Source of the DNA: Minisyncoccota bacterium | Lineage (GTDB): Bacteria > Patescibacteriota > Minisyncoccia > Moranbacterales > GCA-2747515 | Length of the DNA stretch: 9,439 nt | Direction: 5' to 3' | Assembly (NCBI GenBank): GCA_938044295.1 | Contig: CALIRC010000113.1 | Coordinates: 1-9,439, forward strand | Position numbers and translations under genes: made by a program | Notes under the pieces: model-generated | Seen by the model: the letters and a program-made list of their open reading frames with translations, nothing else | What the model was told of the DNA's origin: nothing | Databases searched by the model: none | In this document: positions 6,630 through 9,439 of the stretch, in pieces | Layout: every line of letters starts with the position of its first letter | Numbering within the stretch: the first letter of the stretch is position 1

Positions 6630-7178
6630 ATGAAACACAAAGACCAGCGTGTTTGTGTTCTTGTAGACATTCAAAACCTCTACTACAGCGCACGCGTACT
6701 ATATAATAAGAAAGTAAATTTTAAAAATCTCCTCGAAGGAGCGCTCGAAGGTCGCAAGCTTATAAGAGCAATCGGCTATGGCATCGCTACAGAAGAAGCG
6801 CATGAAGACGCATTCTTCGATGCACTAGAGAATGCCGGCTACGAGGTAAAGACCAAAGATTTGCAGGTATTCACAGGGGGGCAGAAAAAAGGTGATTGGG
6901 ATGTCGGTGTGACCGTCGATGCCATCAAGCTTGCAGCAAAAGCAGATGTCATTGTCATAGCGTCAGGTGATGGCGACTATATACCGCTTGTACAATACCT
7001 TCAGACAACCACAGGCTGCCGTGTCGAAGGTGTGGCCTTTGCAGAAAGCACTAGCACAAGGCTCATAGAGACCGTAGATGACTTTTTAAACCTCAGTGAT
7101 GACAAGAAAAAATACCTCATTGCCCAAAGAGGGGTAAAAAAACAAGTCAAAAAAAGGACAACAAACCGAAGAAAATAA
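6630..7178 (+). CDS. NYN-domain protein (LabA/DUF88-like, PIN-fold putative RNase)
   Basis: The 182-residue protein has the acidic motifs of the NYN branch of the PIN-like fold: VCVLVDIQNLYYSAR (8-22, Asp13 and Asn16), KKGDWDVGVTVDAIKLA (86-102, Asp89, Asp91, Asp97) and VIVIASGDGDYIPLVQYL (107-124, Asp114, Asp116). In related proteins these aspartates bind divalent metal for phosphodiester cleavage, so a metal-dependent endoribonuclease acting on structured RNA is the likely role; this is inference. The last 25 residues are strongly basic (KKQVKKRTTNRRK), suitable for RNA binding. There is no SD and the -10 box lies just before the ATG. Position between rpsO and pnp fits a job in RNA processing or decay. 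The gene faces the next one tail to tail, and the latter's terminator T-tract overlaps its last codons. Confidence 0.9.
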   Translation: MKHKDQRVCVLVDIQNLYYSARVLYNKKVNFKNLLEGALEGRKLIRAIGYGIATEEAHEDAFFDALENAGYEVKTKDLQVFTGGQKKGDWDVGVTVDAIKLAAKADVIVIASGDGDYIPLVQYLQTTTGCRVEGVAFAESTSTRLIETVDDFLNLSDDKKKYLIAQRGVKKQVKKRTTNRRK

Positions 7179-7204
7179 AAAAAGACGTCTCTATTACAGA
7201 GACG
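7170..7204 (-). terminator. Intrinsic terminator of the leftward gene at 7226-7684
   Basis: CGTCTCT and AGAGACG (7186-7192, 7198-7204) form a 7-pair stem with a 5-base loop. Read leftward, the stem is followed by TCTTTTTTTATTTT (7185-7172), so it serves the minus strand. Read rightward, no T-run follows. The T-tract overlaps the 3' end of the NYN gene. Confidence 0.85.
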
Positions 7205-7225
7205 CCACAAACTACATTTTTGAGA

Positions 7226-7684
7226 CTATTTCGATACGTCCAATTTTTCCGATTCAATCTCCCTAAGGTACTCCAAAAACTCGACTGAGTGAGGATAGGA
7301 ATTATTGCAGAAAATTGCCATAATCTCCTTTTTATGAGAAATAACGAGAGCATTGTCCATCCTCCTGACAAATAGCATAACCTCCTCACAATCACTCTTC
7401 TTCCATAACCTCTCCAAGCAGTAAGTGATTAACATATTTTGCGTATCTGCATCAACAGCAGCTAACAAAAATGCTAGTCGCCTAAGGTCTAAATATCTCA
7501 ACTTTAAACAAGGACCAGAGCTGCTTTCATCAGTAAAAGCTATAAGCAAGGATGTTTGCTCAGGCGTAAGCATTTTCTTACTGAGCATATCAAAAAATTC
7601 GTCAATGTTAGAAACAGACAGCAATTTTTCTGCCTGATAGAAAACCATATCCACCTCACCTTCATTTCCGATCTGATCTGTCAC
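7226..7684 (-). CDS. Uncharacterised soluble protein, probably all-helical
   Basis: I do not recognise this 152-residue protein. It is rich in Leu, Glu, Asp, Lys and Met, has no membrane segment or signal peptide, and reads as a series of amphipathic helices, with four cysteines (59, 89, 99, 125) that are not arranged as a metal-binding motif. The start is taken as GTG at 7684-7682 because GGAG lies 6 bases before it; ATG at 7648-7646 (M13) is an alternative, itself preceded by GAGGTGG. The case for a real gene is strong: a near-consensus promoter (7740-7712), an SD and a dedicated terminator frame it. It is the only leftward gene in the right half of the window and separates rpsO/NYN from pnp. 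Function unknown. Confidence 0.78.
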   Translation of the reverse strand: MTDQIGNEGEVDMVFYQAEKLLSVSNIDEFFDMLSKKMLTPEQTSLLIAFTDESSSGPCLKLRYLDLRRLAFLLAAVDADTQNMLITYCLERLWKKSDCEEVMLFVRRMDNALVISHKKEIMAIFCNNSYPHSVEFLEYLREIESEKLDVSK

Positions 7685-7711
7685 GAGCGTCTCCAGTAGA
7701 AATACAAAATC

Positions 7712-7740
7712 ACAATAGCACGATAAAATAAATATGTCAA
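7712..7740 (-). promoter_or_regulatory. Near-consensus promoter of the leftward uncharacterised gene
   Basis: On the minus strand a perfect TTGACA (7740-7735), 17 bases and TATTGT (7717-7712) with TG one base upstream (extended -10). The predicted start near 7705 gives a leader of about 20 bases that contains the GGAG at 7694-7691. Confidence 0.72.
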
Positions 7741-7751
7741 ATTACGGCCAA

Positions 7752-7796
7752 GAACATTAAAGAGAGATATATCTAAAAATCAAAGCATTAATGTTC
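7752..7796. repeat. Inverted repeat upstream of the leftward promoter
   Basis: GAACATTAA (7752-7760) is the exact reverse complement of TTAATGTTC (7788-7796). Between them lies the perfect 10-base palindrome AGATATATCT (7765-7774). The group sits 12-56 bases upstream of the -35 box of the leftward gene, a usual place for regulator binding; no protein can be named. In this AT-rich DNA a chance origin is possible. Confidence 0.4.
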
Positions 7797-7897
7797 AAGA
7801 GCAAAACTTTTGTAAGTTGTTAGGGAATAAATAGAAAAAGCAATAGATCCAATGAAGCAAGAGTAAAAAAATCTCACGCAAGCAGTACAAGACATTA

Positions 7898-7927
7898 TTG
7901 ACACGTACTTGTAGAGAGAAATAAACT
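7898..7927 (+). promoter_or_regulatory. Putative promoter of a small transcription unit upstream of pnp
   Basis: A perfect TTGACA (7898-7903), an 18-base spacer and TAAACT (7922-7927, 4/6 match). The predicted start is near 7934. A terminator at 8061-8090 would end the transcript before pnp. Confidence 0.5.
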
Positions 7928-7933
7928 ACTCCT

Positions 7934-8090
7934 TTCACAAAAACGCTCCATAGACGTATGCGCAAAGATCCACATTTATAAAAATGCGTTTACGTTGGAA
8001 GGGGTGATGGCAAAAAACATATGCAGAAAGATCTCCGACAGTGATTGACAAATACACGCACGCCTGTCACACTATTGGCAGGCGCATTTT
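7934..8090 (+). ncRNA. Candidate small RNA or leader transcript (about 155 bases) of unknown family
   Basis: The stretch between the promoter at 7898-7927 and the terminator at 8061-8090 contains a strong hairpin: 7954-7964 pairs with 7985-7995 (nine standard pairs, one G-U, one mismatch) and TCCA 7947-7950 with TGGA 7996-7999 across a 3-base bulge. Directly after it come GGAAGGGG and a 13-codon ORF, ATG at 8007 to TGA at 8048 (MAKNICRKISDSD). It may be a small RNA, a tiny protein gene, or a leader with an attenuator ahead of pnp. I compared it by eye with tmRNA, RNase P RNA and SRP RNA landmarks and found none. The two halves of the predicted unit are each modest evidence. Confidence 0.35.
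8061..8090 (+). terminator. Terminator-like hairpin upstream of pnp
   Basis: CGCCTGTCA (8061-8069) pairs with TGGCAGGCG (8076-8084), nine pairs including one G-U, with a 6-base loop, then CATTTT (8085-8090). The stem is GC-rich but the T-run is short and offset by two bases, so termination may be partial. Confidence 0.6.
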
Positions 8091-8125
8091 ATGTTCTATC
8101 TAACAATTTACACAGCAGCGCGCAG

Positions 8126-8131
8126 TATAAT
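8126..8131 (+). promoter_or_regulatory. -10 box of a putative pnp promoter
   Basis: A perfect TATAAT, with the same CAG before it as the box ahead of the NYN gene, lies 94 bases before the pnp start; no convincing -35 is at the right distance. A second -10-like box, TATACT (8199-8204), is closer to pnp and would give a leader of about 15 bases. A 16-codon ORF (ATG 8137 to TAG 8187) starts 5 bases after the first box. Confidence 0.45.
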
Positions 8132-8225
8132 AGACTATGAATGTGCAGAAGTCTTCCAAAACAAAAAATTTTGGCACAGTTCTGTAGATTTATAGAAATA
8201 TACTGTACATTGCTCGCTATTTCTT

Positions 8226-9439
8226 ATGGCAAAAAAAACATGGACCCTGGACATCGCAGGGCGCACTATGACCTTTGAATCAGGTCACTGGGCAAAACAA
8301 GCCAATGGAGCCGTCAGTGTACGCTATGGCGAAACACAGATGCTAGCCACAGGTACAATGAGTTCTGGTATTGGATTTGTGACACACTATTTTCCACTGA
8401 TGGTGGATTATGAAGAGCGATACTATGCCGCAGGTAAGATCAAAGGCTCTCGGTTTATAAAACGCGAAGGACGTCCAAGTGATGATGCTATTCTTACAGG
8501 ACGCGTGGTCGATCGTACAATCAGACCACTTTTTGACCCTCGCATGCGAAATGACACACAAGTCACAGTAACTGCACATTCTTTTGATGGTGAGAATGAT
8601 CCTGATGTTATCAGTGTTATAGCTGCATCAGCAGCGCTACACATGAGCGATATACCATGGAACGGACCAGTTGCAGCTGTGCGCGTTGGCAAAATTGACG
8701 GCAAAATCGTGATCAATCCAAAAAAATCTGAACTAGAAAAAAGTGAGCTCAATCTCACACTTGCAGGCACAGCGCACAAAATCAATATGATCGAAGCAGC
8801 GGCTAGTGAAATTTCAGATGAGGATTTGCAAGAAGCATTTGAAGCGGGACATGTAGTAATCAAAGAAATTGCTGCATTTATAGAAAAAATGCGACAAGAA
8901 GCAGGAAAAGAAAAAGCTGAGCCCACTCTCCTGAAGATGGATGACGAGATCGAGGCGATGATGCGAGAAATGATCGAAGCAACAGAGCTGGAACCAGCAC
9001 TTTATGGGACAAAAAAAGAGATCGGTCAAAATGTAAAGGTGATCCGGGAGGCTGTACAGGAAGAGATTGAAGCAAAAATCATGGAAACACATGATGAAAT
9101 GCCAAAACTGTTCAAAGATACGTTTGAGCTACTCTTCGATGAGATATCAGATGAAATTGTCCACAAAAATATCCTAGAGACAGAAAAAAGGCCAGATGGA
9201 CGTCGCATAGATGAAATCCGGGCCATAAACTGTGAAGTGGGTGTCTTGCCTAGACCGCACGGCTCTGCGGTATTCACACGCGGCGAAACACAAGCGCTTA
9301 CTGTAACGACTCTTGGCGCACCTGGTGATCACCAGATTATAGATACCATGGAAGTGGATGTAAAAAAACACTATATCCATCATTACAATTTCCCAGCATA
9401 TTCCGTTGGAGAAGTACGCCCAAACCGTGGTCCAGGACG
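8226..9439 (+). CDS. pnp: Polyribonucleotide nucleotidyltransferase (PNPase), 3' end outside the window
   Basis: PNPase degrades RNA from the 3' end using phosphate and releases nucleoside diphosphates; it works as a ring-shaped trimer in RNA turnover. The frame from ATG 8226 is open to the right edge (404 full codons, about 57% of the usual 700). Visible parts are the first RNase PH-like domain (about 1-210, with GSRFIKREGRPSDDAILTGR and VDRTIRPLF, both near 75-105), the all-helical linker (about 230-318), and the start of the second RNase PH-like domain at RPDGRR (322) with FTRGETQAL (350-358) and NFPAYSVGEVRPNRGPG (388-404). The phosphate-binding and active-site part and the KH and S1 domains lie beyond the edge. 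No SD precedes the ATG. The regular partner rpsO is upstream but separated by two genes. Confidence 0.97.
   Translation, partial: MAKKTWTLDIAGRTMTFESGHWAKQANGAVSVRYGETQMLATGTMSSGIGFVTHYFPLMVDYEERYYAAGKIKGSRFIKREGRPSDDAILTGRVVDRTIRPLFDPRMRNDTQVTVTAHSFDGENDPDVISVIAASAALHMSDIPWNGPVAAVRVGKIDGKIVINPKKSELEKSELNLTLAGTAHKINMIEAAASEISDEDLQEAFEAGHVVIKEIAAFIEKMRQEAGKEKAEPTLLKMDDEIEAMMREMIEATELEPALYGTKKEIGQNVKVIREAVQEEIEAKIMETHDEMPKLFKDTFELLFDEISDEIVHKNILETEKRPDGRRIDEIRAINCEVGVLPRPHGSAVFTRGETQALTVTTLGAPGDHQIIDTMEVDVKKHYIHHYNFPAYSVGEVRPNRGPG

Noticed and set aside
7186..7204. Hairpin as terminator of the rightward NYN gene
   Set aside because: The T-run lies on the left side of the stem, so it works for the leftward gene; nothing T-rich follows directly on the plus strand.
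7934..8090. Small transcript as tmRNA, RNase P RNA or SRP RNA
   Set aside because: No tRNA-like end with CCA, no RNase P core motif and no SRP helix-8 tetraloop sequence could be found by eye.

Overview
The window looks like a piece of chromosome from a small-genome bacterium, most likely of the Candidate Phyla Radiation (Patescibacteria, Parcubacteria-like). This is inferred from the compact, lysine-rich S15 ending in KKLGLKK, the order MBL-fold protein / small membrane protein / gyrA, the near absence of Shine-Dalgarno (SD) sequences before the housekeeping genes, and the standard genetic code at moderate GC. No 16S or tRNA gene is present to confirm it.

Left part (1-5385). A ribosomal protein S1 gene runs leftward off the edge. 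A 447-base divergent spacer with a good promoter in each direction separates it from a rightward cluster: a metallo-beta-lactamase-fold protein that has lost nearly all its metal ligands, a small single-pass membrane protein, and complete gyrA (DNA gyrase subunit A). The cluster ends in a strong intrinsic terminator.

Middle (5386-6140). Between gyrA and rpsO lies an islet unlike its surroundings: a 160-base imperfect palindrome with perfect 20-base outer arms, then an AT-rich gene with a clear SD that encodes a stand-alone DnaG-type zinc-binding domain, then its own terminator.

Right part (6141-9439). Complete rpsO (S15) and a NYN/PIN-like putative RNase gene come next. A leftward gene of unknown function follows, with a near-consensus promoter, an SD and a terminator of its own. 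A 541-base spacer then holds what looks like an unassigned small transcription unit (promoter, hairpin, SD plus 13-codon ORF, terminator). The window ends inside pnp (polynucleotide phosphorylase).

Functionally this is mostly information processing: translation initiation (S1, S15), DNA topology (GyrA) and RNA decay (PNPase, probably the NYN protein). The classical rpsO-pnp neighbourhood is kept but opened up by inserted genes. The items most worth a second look are the 160-base palindrome with its neighbouring zinc-domain gene, the small transcription unit before pnp, and the metal-site-dead MBL protein beside gyrA. No CRISPR array, transposase, rRNA or tRNA was seen.
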